From Allobosea sp. (GTDB lineage Bacteria; Pseudomonadota; Alphaproteobacteria; Rhizobiales; Beijerinckiaceae), in NCBI RefSeq assembly GCF_030694325.1, contig NZ_JAUXYO010000147.1, positions 1 to 34,577 on the forward strand: a DNA stretch of 34,577 nucleotides. The letters are read 5' to 3'. Every line of letters begins with the position of its first letter. Position 1 is the stretch's first letter. Made by a program: the position numbers and the translations under genes. The notes under the pieces were generated by a model, which saw nothing but the letters and a program-made list of their open reading frames with translations, was not told where the DNA came from and did not search any database. Positions 23,116-31,173 of this stretch are shown here, one piece after another.

Positions 23116-23154
23116 GGTCGGCGTCTTTCAATCGTTTGAACGGGTGCGGGCGGT

Positions 23155-23856
23155 CTACTCTTTCGCCCAGTAGACGTCGAGGCCCTGCGGGCGGTCCAGC
23201 AGCAGGTCGACCGGCAGCGGCGAGGCGCGATCCGGTGCGGCCTTCAGCACGGCCTCCTTCTCGCTGCCCGAGACCAGCAGGCTCGCCCAACCCGTACCGA
23301 CGAGACGTGCAGGCGACAGGGAGAGACGCGGTGGCAGGCCTGGCGGCGTGGCGATGCAGACGCCGCTGTCGGGCTGCGCTCCGAAGCTCGCCTCCTCGCC
23401 GGGGAACAGCGAGGCGATGTGCCCGTCGGCGCCCATGCCGCTGACGACGAGATCCAGCGGCGGCAGGGTCGACAGTTCCGAGGCGAGCGCGACAGCCGCC
23501 ACTTCAATGTCGCTGCCTCGGTCATGGAACGACAGGAAGCGGACCCGCCCCTCGCGCAGCGGTGCAAATTGCGCGCGCATCATGCGCTCGTTGGAAGCCG
23601 CGTCATCGGCGGCGACGAAACGCTCGTCTGTCGGCAGCAGCGTCACCCTCTCCCAGGCTAGGTCGCGGGTGCCGAGCGCTGCGAGAAAGCGCGCCGGCGT
23701 CGTGCCGCCGGGAACGGCGAGCGAAGCGCTACCCTGCGCCGCGAGCAGCGCGCGCAAGCGAATGGCAACGGCCTCCGCCAGCGCCTCCGAGGCATCGGCG
23801 AGTGTCGCGAAGCGGTGCCACGCGACGGGACCAAGGGGAGGAGGGCTCGGCTGCAT
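23155..23856 (-). CDS. pgl: 6-phosphogluconolactonase
   Basis: This 233-aa protein of the SugarP_isomerase/NagB-like fold has the Pgl signatures VPGGTTP (48-54), LLPTDERFV (73-81) and SNERMM, and VVSGMGADGHIASLFPG in the second half. It hydrolyses 6-phosphogluconolactone from Zwf. Its ATG at 23856 shares one base with the zwf stop (TGATG), so translation is coupled to zwf; the ORF-track start upstream lies inside zwf. Length is normal for the family. Confidence 0.95.
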   Translation of the reverse strand: MQPSPPPLGPVAWHRFATLADASEALAEAVAIRLRALLAAQGSASLAVPGGTTPARFLAALGTRDLAWERVTLLPTDERFVAADDAASNERMMRAQFAPLREGRVRFLSFHDRGSDIEVAAVALASELSTLPPLDLVVSGMGADGHIASLFPGEEASFGAQPDSGVCIATPPGLPPRLSLSPARLVGTGWASLLVSGSEKEAVLKAAPDRASPLPVDLLLDRPQGLDVYWAKE

Positions 23857-25358
23857 CACTCGAAATCCGGATCGGCCCAAGAGCGGCCCTCGCGCTCGAT
23901 CAGGCCGATCGCCTGCGACGGTCCCCAGGAACCGGCGGCGTAGCGGTGCGGATGGGGCGCATAGTCCTGCCAGCCGGCGATGATCGGATCGACCCAGCGC
24001 CAGGCCTGCTCGACCTCGTCGCGATGCATGAACAGCGTCTGGTCGCCGCGGATGACGTCGGTCAGCAGCCGCTCATAGGCATCGGGCGTGCGCTCGTCGA
24101 AGGCGGTGGAATAGCGCAGATCGAGCTGGCGCGGCACGATCTTGAGCCGGCCGGAGCCCGGCACCTTCATCATCAGCTGGAGCTGGACGCCGTCATTGGG
24201 CTGCAGGCGGATCAGCAGGCGGTTGGCATAGAGCCTGTCGCAGGAGCCGCCGCCAAAGATCGAATGCGGCACCGGCTTGAAGGTGACGACGATCTCCGAA
24301 TAGCGCTGCGCCATGCGCTTGCCGGTGCGCAGGTAGATCGGGACGCCGGCCCAGCGCCAGTTGTCGAGTTCGCAACGGATGGCGACGAAGGTCTCGGTGT
24401 TGCTGAGGTGGCCGAGTTCGTCGGCATAGGCACGCACGCGCTGGCCGTCGATCTGGCCGGTGCCGTACTGGCCGCGCACCGTGTAGCGCTCGACATCGGG
24501 CCCGACGATAGGGCGCAGCGCCTTCAGCACCTTGATCTTCTCGTCGCGAACGGCGCCGGCCTCGAGCATGTTCGGAGGCTCGATGGCGAAGAGGGTCAGC
24601 AACTGCATGAGATGGTTCTGGACCATGTCACGCATCTGCCCGGCCTTGTCGTAATAGCCGGCGCGGGCTTCCAGGCCGACCGTCTCCGCGACCGTGATCT
24701 GGACATGGTCGATGTCGCGGCCGGTCCAGGAGCGCTCGAACAGCGTGTTGGCGAAGCGCAGCACCAGCAGGTTCTGGACCGTCTCCTTGCCCAGATAATG
24801 ATCGATCCGGTAGGTGCGGTCCTCCGGCAGGATGCGGGCGACGGCGTCGTTGATCTCGCGCGCGGAGGCGAGATCGCGCCCCAGCGGCTTCTCGAGGATG
24901 ACGCGCGAGGTCGGCGTCAGGATATCGGCGGCGGCGAGGTTCTCGCAGATCGGGATGAAGAGGTCGGGCGGCGTCGAGAGGTAGAACGAGCGGACGCGGC
25001 CGTCGTCGCCGAGCGCCATCTTCAGCGCCTTGTAGGTCTCGGGCTTCACCGCATCGAGCAGCACGATGGTCAGGCGCTGCTGGAAGGCGTGGATATGATC
25101 GGGCGAGAGCCCCTCCTCCTTCAGCCGCTTCGCGATCTGTTTCGGCAGCCCCTCGACATCCTCCTGCTTGCGAACGATGCAGAGGATGCGGCTCTCACCG
25201 GGCAGGACGCCTTCGCGGCTACGCTGGGCGAGCGCCGGAAAGAGCTTGCGCATGGCGAGATCGCCGCCCGCGCCGAAGATCACGAGGTCGAAGGCGGGCA
25301 CCGGCGTGCGCTCGGGAATGGTTTCGGGCCGCAGGATGCGGCCGGCAAGATCGTCCAT
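23856..25358 (-). CDS. zwf: glucose-6-phosphate 1-dehydrogenase
   Basis: This 500-aa protein has the NADP-binding start FGAGGDLAMRKLFPAL (28-43), the substrate motif RIDHYLGKE (184-192) and the catalytic His region DKAGQMRDMVQNHLMQLL. EKPLGRDL is also in place. It oxidises glucose-6-phosphate to the lactone, feeding Entner-Doudoroff and the oxidative pentose phosphate routes. The family usually has GASGDL at the dinucleotide loop; here it is GAGGDL, a mild change that keeps the Gly spacing. The first gene of zwf-pgl-eda, it starts 124 bases after the stop of the second importer's ATPase on the same strand, leaving space for its own promoter, though I could not identify one. Confidence 0.97.
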   Translation of the reverse strand: MDDLAGRILRPETIPERTPVPAFDLVIFGAGGDLAMRKLFPALAQRSREGVLPGESRILCIVRKQEDVEGLPKQIAKRLKEEGLSPDHIHAFQQRLTIVLLDAVKPETYKALKMALGDDGRVRSFYLSTPPDLFIPICENLAAADILTPTSRVILEKPLGRDLASAREINDAVARILPEDRTYRIDHYLGKETVQNLLVLRFANTLFERSWTGRDIDHVQITVAETVGLEARAGYYDKAGQMRDMVQNHLMQLLTLFAIEPPNMLEAGAVRDEKIKVLKALRPIVGPDVERYTVRGQYGTGQIDGQRVRAYADELGHLSNTETFVAIRCELDNWRWAGVPIYLRTGKRMAQRYSEIVVTFKPVPHSIFGGGSCDRLYANRLLIRLQPNDGVQLQLMMKVPGSGRLKIVPRQLDLRYSTAFDERTPDAYERLLTDVIRGDQTLFMHRDEVEQAWRWVDPIIAGWQDYAPHPHRYAAGSWGPSQAIGLIEREGRSWADPDFE

Positions 25359-25482
25359 CGTTCAGTCGTCTCCGTGCCCGTCCGCGAATCCGGCGCGGCG
25401 TCCGACTGGACGGTGGGCGTGCGACGAGAATGAGACCAAGCGCCGCGATTGCCAAACGCTGAGATCGCAGGGCCGACGGCCG

Positions 25483-26235
25483 TCAGCCGCGGCGGAAGCC
25501 CTCGCTCGCGGTCAAGAGCTGCCGGGCATAGTCGGTCTGCGGGCTGCGGGCGGCCAGGGTTTGAGCCGTCATCTCCTCGACGCCGCGGCCGAACTGCATG
25601 ACCAGCAGCCGCTCGCACATATGGCCGACGACGGCGAGATCGTGGCTGACGAGGATGTAGGTCAGCTTGCGCTCGTGGCGCAGCGCCTGCAGCAGGTTCA
25701 GCACCTCGGCCTGGATCGAGACGTCCAGCGCCGAGTTCGGCTCGTCGAGCAGCAGGATCGAGGGCTCAAGCACGAGCGCACGCGCGATGGCGACGCGCTG
25801 GCGCTGGCCGCCGGAGAGCTGGTGCGGATAGCGGAAGCGGAAGGAGGAGGGCAGCCCGACCTCCCCCATCGCCCGCCCGATCCGCCTCTCGGCATCGCTG
25901 ATGCCGTGGATGGCGAGCGGCTCGGCCAGCGTATCGTCGACCGTTTTCTTGGGATGGAGCGAGCCATAGGGGTCCTGGAAGACCATCTGCACGGCGCGGT
26001 AGAAGGCCTTGTCGCGGATCTTCGGCTGGGTCCGTCCGGCGATCTCGACGGTGCCGCTCCAGTCCCGGTTCAGCCCCGAGAGCACGCGCAGCACGGTCGA
26101 CTTGCCCGAGCCCGACTCGCCGACGATGCCGTAGCTCTCGCCGGAGGCGACTGAGAAGGACAGGTCCTTCACGACATGCGAGTCGCCGAAGGAGACGTTG
26201 AGGTTTTCGACGCGGATGGCGGGTCGAGTGGTCAT
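25483..26235 (-). CDS. short DppF/OppF-like ABC ATPase (importer 2)
   Basis: The protein is 250 aa, clearly shorter than the 333-aa DppF-like protein of importer 1. The ATPase core is complete: Walker A GESGSGKST, Q-loop FQDPYGSLHPKK, signature SGGQRQRVAIARAL and Walker B ILLLDEPNSALD. The C-terminal oligopeptide-transporter extension, with its HPY segment and cysteine cluster, is absent; the protein ends SPQTDYARQLLTASEGFRRG. The ATG at 26235 is called from homology because the ribosome binding site is weak. It is separated from the DppD-like gene by a palindromic element. It should still pair with that protein, but without the Cys motif seen in importer 1. Confidence 0.9.
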   Translation of the reverse strand: MTTRPAIRVENLNVSFGDSHVVKDLSFSVASGESYGIVGESGSGKSTVLRVLSGLNRDWSGTVEIAGRTQPKIRDKAFYRAVQMVFQDPYGSLHPKKTVDDTLAEPLAIHGISDAERRIGRAMGEVGLPSSFRFRYPHQLSGGQRQRVAIARALVLEPSILLLDEPNSALDVSIQAEVLNLLQALRHERKLTYILVSHDLAVVGHMCERLLVMQFGRGVEEMTAQTLAARSPQTDYARQLLTASEGFRRG

Positions 26236-26249
26236 GCGGGCAACTCGCT

Positions 26250-26374
26250 GTCTTTCCGGGGCGCTGCGCAGCAGCGAACCCGGAAGCCATGACTGGGCGC
26301 ACCATCCGGACTGCATGCAGGTTCAACCCGGCCGTGGGTTCCGGGTTCTTCGCGATGCGAAGCCCCGGAATGAC
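26250..26374. repeat. long palindromic element, GTCATTCCGGGGC class, inside importer 2 operon
   Basis: The outer arms GTCTTTCCGGGGC and GCCCCGGAATGAC pair with one mismatch. Inner arms (GAACCCGGAAGCCATGAC and GTGGGTTCCGGGTTC) pair with small breaks. It lies between the dppD- and dppF-like genes, like the copies inside the importer 1 and fdhD-mobA units. Confidence 0.85.
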
Positions 26375-26392
26375 AGAGGCGAGCGAAGCCCA

Positions 26393-27253
26393 TCATGCCA
26401 GCCATGCCGGGTCGCGGGTGAGCGTGGCGAGTTCGGCCTTGGGATGGTCGAGGTCCGGCAGGCAGCCGAGCAGGCCGAGCGTGTAGGGGTGACGCCGGGC
26501 GCGGGCGGATTCGTCGGCGAGTTCGGCCGCCGGCAGCGTTTCCATGGCCTTGCCGCCATACATGACGATGACGCGGTCGCAGAAGGACTGCACCAGATGC
26601 AGGTCGTGGCTGATGAAGATCAGCCCCATGCCGCGCTGGGTGACGAGATCGTCGAGGATCTTCAGGATCTGCAGCTGGACGGTGACGTCCAGCGCCGAAG
26701 TCGGCTCGTCGGCGATCAGGATATCAGGCTCGGCGATCAGCATCATCGCGATCATGACGCGCTGGCCCATGCCGCCCGAGACCTCGTGCGGATAGAGTTC
26801 GTAGACGCGCGCCGGCTCGCGAATCTGTACCTGCTCCAACATGGCGAGCGAGCGGTCCTTCGCCTCGCGGGCGCTGGCCTTGTGATGGACGCGATAGGCT
26901 TCGGCGATCTGGTCGCCGACGGTACGGACCGGGTTGAGCGAGAATTTCGGGTCCTGCATCACCATCGAGATACGGCGGCCGCGCAGCTTGCGGCGCTCGC
27001 GCTTGTCCATGGTGAGGAGATCCCGCCCGCGGAAGACCATGCGGTCGGCCGTGACGATTCCGGACGGCGGGATCAGGTCGAGGATGGCGCGACCGGTCAT
27101 CGACTTGCCGGATCCGGATTCGCCGACGATGCCGAGCCGCTCGCGGCCGAGCGTGAAGGTCAGGCCGCGCACGGCGTGGACGATGCCGGTCGGCGGGTGG
27201 AAATCGACGCGCAGATTGTCGAGTTCGAGGAGGGGCTGGTCCATCTCGCTCAC
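26393..27253 (-). CDS. DppD/OppD-like ABC ATPase with shortened C-terminus (importer 2)
   Basis: This 286-aa ATPase has Walker A GESGSGKSM, Q-loop MQDPKFSLNPVR, signature SGGMGQRVMIAMML and Walker B ILIADEPTSALD. It keeps the HPYTLGLLGCLPDL segment but ends soon after, lacking the GCxFxPRC cysteine region present in the DppD-like ATPase of importer 1. The GTG at 27253 overlaps the permease stop by four bases (GTGA), which supports this start; an ATG three codons in (27244) is the alternative. It drives import with the DppF-like partner downstream. Confidence 0.9.
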   Translation of the reverse strand: MSEMDQPLLELDNLRVDFHPPTGIVHAVRGLTFTLGRERLGIVGESGSGKSMTGRAILDLIPPSGIVTADRMVFRGRDLLTMDKRERRKLRGRRISMVMQDPKFSLNPVRTVGDQIAEAYRVHHKASAREAKDRSLAMLEQVQIREPARVYELYPHEVSGGMGQRVMIAMMLIAEPDILIADEPTSALDVTVQLQILKILDDLVTQRGMGLIFISHDLHLVQSFCDRVIVMYGGKAMETLPAAELADESARARRHPYTLGLLGCLPDLDHPKAELATLTRDPAWLA

Positions 27254-28140
27254 CTTGCATCCATGACGTCGCGCAGGCCGTCGCCGAGCAGGTTAAAGCC
27301 GAGCGCGACGATGCAGATGGCGATGCCGGGGAAGGTCGCGACCCACCACTGGTCGAAGATTTGCTCGCGGCCGGCCGAGATCATCGCGCCCCATTCGGGG
27401 ATCGGCGGCTGGGCTCCGAGCCCGAGGAAGCCGAGGCCGGCGGCGATGAGGATGACGCCGGCCATGTCGAGCGTGGTCCGCACGATCAGCGAGGGCAGGC
27501 ACATCGGCACGACATGCTTCCAGACGATGCGCCATTGCGAGGCGCCCTGCAGGCGGATCGCGGCGATGTAGTCCTGCTGGCGGATGATCAGCGTCTCGGC
27601 GCGGGCAACGCGGGCGTAAGGCGGCCAGGCGGTGATCGCGATGGCGATGACCGCGTTCTCCAGCCCCGGGCCGAGCGCCGCGACGAAGGCGAGCGCCAGC
27701 ACGAGCCGTGGAAAGGCCAGGAAAACGTCCGTCATGCGCATCAGCGCCCGGTCGACCCAGCCGCCGAGATAGCCCGAGGCCGCGCCGATCAGCAGGCCGA
27801 TCGGCCCGACGGAGACGACCACGAGCAGCACGATCACCAGCGTGACGCGGGTGCCGTAGATGATGCGGCTGAAGATGTCGCGGCCCAGCGAATCCGTGCC
27901 GAAGAAATTGGTGCCCGAAGGCGGGAGCAGGCGGCGGTCCAGGTTCTGCGCCAGCGGGTCGGCCGTGGCGATCAGCGGCGCGAAGGCCGCGACCAGCAGC
28001 AGCGCGATGATGATGCAAAGCCCGACCATGGCGAGCGGATTGCGCCGGAAGGCGAGCCATTTCCGGTAGATCTGCCCGAGCCGCGCCTGGCGGCGGGAGG
28101 ACGGGGAATCGGTGAGGAGATAGTCGGTCCAGGTGGTCAT
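27250..28140 (-). CDS. peptide-type ABC importer permease, DppC/OppC-like (importer 2)
   Basis: This 296-aa permease has six predicted membrane helices, the first being MVGLCIIIALLLVAAFAPLIAT. The family motif FFGTDSLGRDIFSRIIYGTRVTL follows it. The coupling loop is YIAAIRLQGASQWRIVWKHVVPM, and the protein ends in the common LGFNLLGDGLRDVMDAR. CTGAGG lies five bases upstream of the ATG at 28140. It follows the DppB-like gene by seven bases and overlaps the dppD-like gene by four, forming a tight operon. Confidence 0.93.
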   Translation of the reverse strand: MTTWTDYLLTDSPSSRRQARLGQIYRKWLAFRRNPLAMVGLCIIIALLLVAAFAPLIATADPLAQNLDRRLLPPSGTNFFGTDSLGRDIFSRIIYGTRVTLVIVLLVVVSVGPIGLLIGAASGYLGGWVDRALMRMTDVFLAFPRLVLALAFVAALGPGLENAVIAIAITAWPPYARVARAETLIIRQQDYIAAIRLQGASQWRIVWKHVVPMCLPSLIVRTTLDMAGVILIAAGLGFLGLGAQPPIPEWGAMISAGREQIFDQWWVATFPGIAICIVALGFNLLGDGLRDVMDAR

Positions 28141-28147
28141 ACCGGCC

Positions 28148-29212
28148 TCAGCGCGTACGCGGATCGACCAGCCGGCCGAGAATGTCGGATAGCAGGTTGA
28201 CGCCGATGAAGACCGCGCCGATCACCAGCGTGCCGCCCAGCACCGCGTTCATGTCGGCGTTGAGGAGCGAGTTGGTGAGGTAGCGGCCGAGGCCTGGCCA
28301 GGCGAAGATCGTCTCGGTCAGCACCGAGCCTTCGAGCAGGTGCATGTAGGAGACGGCGATCACCGTCACCAGCGGCACGAAGGCGTTGTGCATGGCATGG
28401 CGCCAGACCACGCGGAACTCCGACAGCCCCTTCACCCGCGCGGCGCTGACATATTGCTGCTGCAGCTCGGTGATCATGAAACTGCGGGTCATGCGGCTGA
28501 TATAGGCGACGCTGAGGACGCCTAGGACGGATGCGGGCAGGACGAGATGGGACCAGGCGTCGCGCACCGCCTCCCAGTCGCCCTCGAGCGCGGCGTCGAT
28601 CATCAGGATGCCGGTGACCGGCGTGATCAGGTCCTGAAAGGCGACGCCCGCGCGACCGGGCCCGCCGACCCAGCCGAGCTTGGCGTAGAACAAAAGCAGC
28701 CCCATCAGGCCGAGCCAGAAGACGGGGATGGAATAGCCGAACAGACCGATGATGCGGGCGACCTGGTCGGGCCAGCGGCCCTGATAGACCGCCGCGACGA
28801 CGCCGAGCGGGATGCCGAGCAGGCAGCCGATCAGCGTGCCGAGCGTCGCCAGTTCCAGCGTCGCCGGAAAGACGCGCTTGATGTCGTCGACGACGGTGTT
28901 CGAGGTCAGCACCGAGCGGCCGAGATCGCCGGTGAAGACCTTGCCGACATAGATCGCGAACTGCTGCCAGAGCGGCTTGTCGAGGCCGAGCTCGATGCGC
29001 GCGGCCTCGTAGGTCTCGGGCCGGGCATTGTCGCCGACGACCGCGAGTACCGGGTCGATCGGGATGACGCGGGCGATGAAGAAGGTGATCAGCAGCAGGC
29101 CGAAGATGGTGATCGCCACGGTGACGAGTTCGCGCGAGGCGATCCTCGCCCAGCGTCCTGCCGTTTCGCCCCATGAACGCCTGCGAACAGGGCTTTCCAC
29201 CACGCTCGTCAT
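28148..29212 (-). CDS. peptide-type ABC importer permease, DppB/OppB-like (importer 2)
   Basis: This 354-aa permease has the DppB layout: a polar N-terminal leader, first helix LVTVAITIFGLLLITFFIARVIPIDPV, then ARIELGLDKPLWQQFAIYVGKVFTGDLGRS. The coupling loop is YVSAARVKGLSEFRVVWRHAMHNAFVPL. It is slightly longer than the importer 1 homologue because of an extended N-terminus and a longer loop around PGRAGVAFQDLITPVTGILMIDAALEGDWEAV. A 112-base gap with an intrinsic terminator separates it from the binding-protein gene upstream, so its expression depends on read-through or an internal promoter. Confidence 0.93.
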   Translation of the reverse strand: MTSVVESPVRRRSWGETAGRWARIASRELVTVAITIFGLLLITFFIARVIPIDPVLAVVGDNARPETYEAARIELGLDKPLWQQFAIYVGKVFTGDLGRSVLTSNTVVDDIKRVFPATLELATLGTLIGCLLGIPLGVVAAVYQGRWPDQVARIIGLFGYSIPVFWLGLMGLLLFYAKLGWVGGPGRAGVAFQDLITPVTGILMIDAALEGDWEAVRDAWSHLVLPASVLGVLSVAYISRMTRSFMITELQQQYVSAARVKGLSEFRVVWRHAMHNAFVPLVTVIAVSYMHLLEGSVLTETIFAWPGLGRYLTNSLLNADMNAVLGGTLVIGAVFIGVNLLSDILGRLVDPRTR

Positions 29213-29271
29213 GCCAGCTTCATTCCATTTTCTTGGCTACGCGGACCGGCCTTGCCGGGCCACCCGGAAGC

Positions 29272-29310
29272 AAAAACCCCGCCGCGGCCAGGATCGGCCG
29301 AGGCGGGGTT
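29272..29310 (-). terminator. intrinsic terminator directly after the importer 2 binding-protein gene
   Basis: Read on the minus strand: AACCCCGCC-T-CGGCC, loop GATCCT, GGCCG-C-GGCGGGGTT followed by TTT, i.e. a 14-bp stem with one internal mismatch and a run of five T. It begins 14 bases past the SBP stop codon. It is the only canonical rho-independent terminator I see in the window. Confidence 0.85.
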
Positions 29311-29324
29311 CGTTGTCGCGAAAC

Positions 29325-30929
29325 TCAGTTCTTCGAGATCGGCGCGTAGAAATTGGTGTCCGAACTCGGCCCGATGACCCAGCCCTTGACGCCCTTGCGA
29401 TCGGCCGACACCTCGACCTGCTGGAACATGATGACGAAGGGCGAAACCTTCTGGTGCTCGCGCTGCAGGGTCCCATAGACGGCGGCGCGCTTGGCGGCCT
29501 CCGTCTCCAGCACGTTGGCCTGCGTGGTCTTGGTCATCTCGGGGATGTCCCAGGCGTTGCGCCAGGCCAGCGTCTTCGACTTCGCATCCTCGCCATTGTT
29601 CTCGTTGATGGCGAAGGTCTCTGCATTGGTGTGCGGGTCGAGATAGTCCGGGCCCCACTGGCCGATATAGATGTCGTGCGTGCGGGCGCGGTACTTGGTC
29701 AGGGTCTGCTTGCCGTCGCCCGGGATCAGCTCGAGCTTGATGCCGGCCTGACCCCAGTTGGCCTGGATGGCCTGGGCGATATCGGTGATCGGGCTGACCG
29801 AGCGGACGTCCATGGTGACGGTGAAGCCGTTGGGCAGCCCGGCCTTAGCGAGCAGTTCCTTGGCCTTGGTGGGGTTGTAGGAATAGGGCTTGTCGTCGAT
29901 CGCGCCGAGGAAGCCCTTGGGCAGGAAGGACTGGTGCGCCTTGTAGGTGCCCTCGACGATGTTGCGCTCGATCGAGGCGTAATCGACGAGGTACTTCAGC
30001 GCCTCGCGCACCTCCGGCTTGGCGAAGTTCGGGTTCTTCGTGTTGAGGCCGAGATAGAGAATGTAGCCCTTGTCGCCCTGGACGAGCTCGACGTCCTTGT
30101 TGGTCTTCACCGCGGCGAGCTGGTCCTTCGAGAGGTTCCGGGCGATGTCGATGTCGCCCTTCTCGAGCAGCAGGCGCTGCGAGGCCGGCTCGGCGACATG
30201 GCGCACGACGATGCGCTTGTTCTTCGGCGCGCCCTTGTACCAGGCCTCGTTGGCGTCGAGCGTGTACTGCTCGTTGGGACGGTAGGCGCGGACCTTGTAG
30301 GCGCCCGAGCCGGCCGAATTCTGCTTCAGCCAGCCATTGCCCCAGTCGCCGTCCTTCTCATTGGCCTTGACCAGCTTGCTGTCGACGATCGAGGCGACCC
30401 CCGAGGTCAGGCAGTTGAGAAAGAAGGTCGGCGCGAAGGGCTTGGAGACGGTGATGACGATGGTGGAATCGTCGCTCGCCTTCACCTTCTCGGTGACGTT
30501 GTCCTTGGTGAAACCGAACTGGGCCAGGATGAAGCCGGGCGACTTGTTCAGCGTCACGGCGCGTTGAAAGGAATAGACCACGTCGGCCGCCGTCAGCGGG
30601 TTGCCGGAGTGGAACTTCACGCCGGGGCGCAGCTTGAAGGTGTAGGTCAGGTTGTCGGGCGTGACGCTCCAGCTCTGGGCGAGTTCGGGAACGAGTTCGT
30701 TGTTCTTGGCGAGGTCGACGCCCATCAGCTTGTCGTAGAGGTTGGTGACGACCTCGACGCCGGAGAATTCGAAGGCCTCGGCCGGATCGAGCGAGATGAT
30801 GTCGTCGATCTGCTTGGCCATGACCACCGTGTCCTTCGGGGTCTGGGCCAGGGCCACGGTGGTCTGGGCGGTCGTCGCCAGCAAGGCCGTGAAGGCCGAC
30901 GCCACCATCAATTTCGCAACGTGACGCAT
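29325..30929 (-). CDS. family-5 peptide-type ABC substrate-binding protein (importer 2)
   Basis: This 534-aa precursor has a signal peptide (MRHVAKLMVASAFTALLATTAQTTVALA) and then QTPKDTVVMAKQIDDIISLDPAEAFEFSG. The family 5 signature appears in NLYDKLMGVDLAKNNELVPELAQSWSVTPDNLTYTFKLRPGVKFHSG. It is probably soluble and periplasmic, since no lipobox Cys is present. The Met at 30929 is favoured since GGGGA lies seven bases upstream; a Met four codons earlier (30941) lacks a ribosome binding site, and the longer ORF-track start adds a non-secretory leader. The ligand is unknown. A terminator after the gene should keep its message more abundant than that of the permeases. Confidence 0.92.
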   Translation of the reverse strand: MRHVAKLMVASAFTALLATTAQTTVALAQTPKDTVVMAKQIDDIISLDPAEAFEFSGVEVVTNLYDKLMGVDLAKNNELVPELAQSWSVTPDNLTYTFKLRPGVKFHSGNPLTAADVVYSFQRAVTLNKSPGFILAQFGFTKDNVTEKVKASDDSTIVITVSKPFAPTFFLNCLTSGVASIVDSKLVKANEKDGDWGNGWLKQNSAGSGAYKVRAYRPNEQYTLDANEAWYKGAPKNKRIVVRHVAEPASQRLLLEKGDIDIARNLSKDQLAAVKTNKDVELVQGDKGYILYLGLNTKNPNFAKPEVREALKYLVDYASIERNIVEGTYKAHQSFLPKGFLGAIDDKPYSYNPTKAKELLAKAGLPNGFTVTMDVRSVSPITDIAQAIQANWGQAGIKLELIPGDGKQTLTKYRARTHDIYIGQWGPDYLDPHTNAETFAINENNGEDAKSKTLAWRNAWDIPEMTKTTQANVLETEAAKRAAVYGTLQREHQKVSPFVIMFQQVEVSADRKGVKGWVIGPSSDTNFYAPISKN

Positions 30930-31038
30930 CGCATTCCCCATCGGTTCGGATTGTCGGCCGCCATGCGGCCATTGGCGTGAATGTGGAACCAGTCGGCGGC
31001 TTCTGTCCAGCAGGACGAGGCCCATGTCCAGATGTTGC

Positions 31039-31055
31039 TGCACAGTTCTTGTGCA
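31039..31055. promoter_or_regulatory. dyad TGCACA-N5-TGTGCA in the divergent region before importer 2
   Basis: This perfect 6-5-6 inverted repeat lies about 110 bases upstream of the SBP start (minus) and about 120 bases upstream of the DUF2126 gene start (plus), in their shared divergent intergenic region of 244 bases. It has the form of a repressor or activator operator. No regulator gene is adjacent in the window. Confidence 0.4.
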
Positions 31056-31173
31056 TCGGCCTGGCGAGGATCGGGCAATGCGTTGCGAGTTGCGGCTTTG
31101 CGCGCCCTCCCCGCCTCGCTAACGTGAGCACGCTCCGGCGCTCGCCGGCCCATGAGAAGCAGGTGCCCAGCCC

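Noticed and set aside
23562-25433. 623-aa plus-strand ORF
   Set aside because: Antisense to zwf and pgl, which have clear family motifs; no motif or ribosome binding site in the antisense frame.
3138-26374. Repeats considered as a CRISPR array or insertion-sequence ends
   Set aside because: Copies are kilobases apart, self-palindromic, without regular spacers, transposase genes or target duplications.
29028-30980. 650-aa plus-strand ORF
   Set aside because: Antisense to the importer 2 binding protein and permease; Leu/Val/Gly/Asp-rich shadow sequence.
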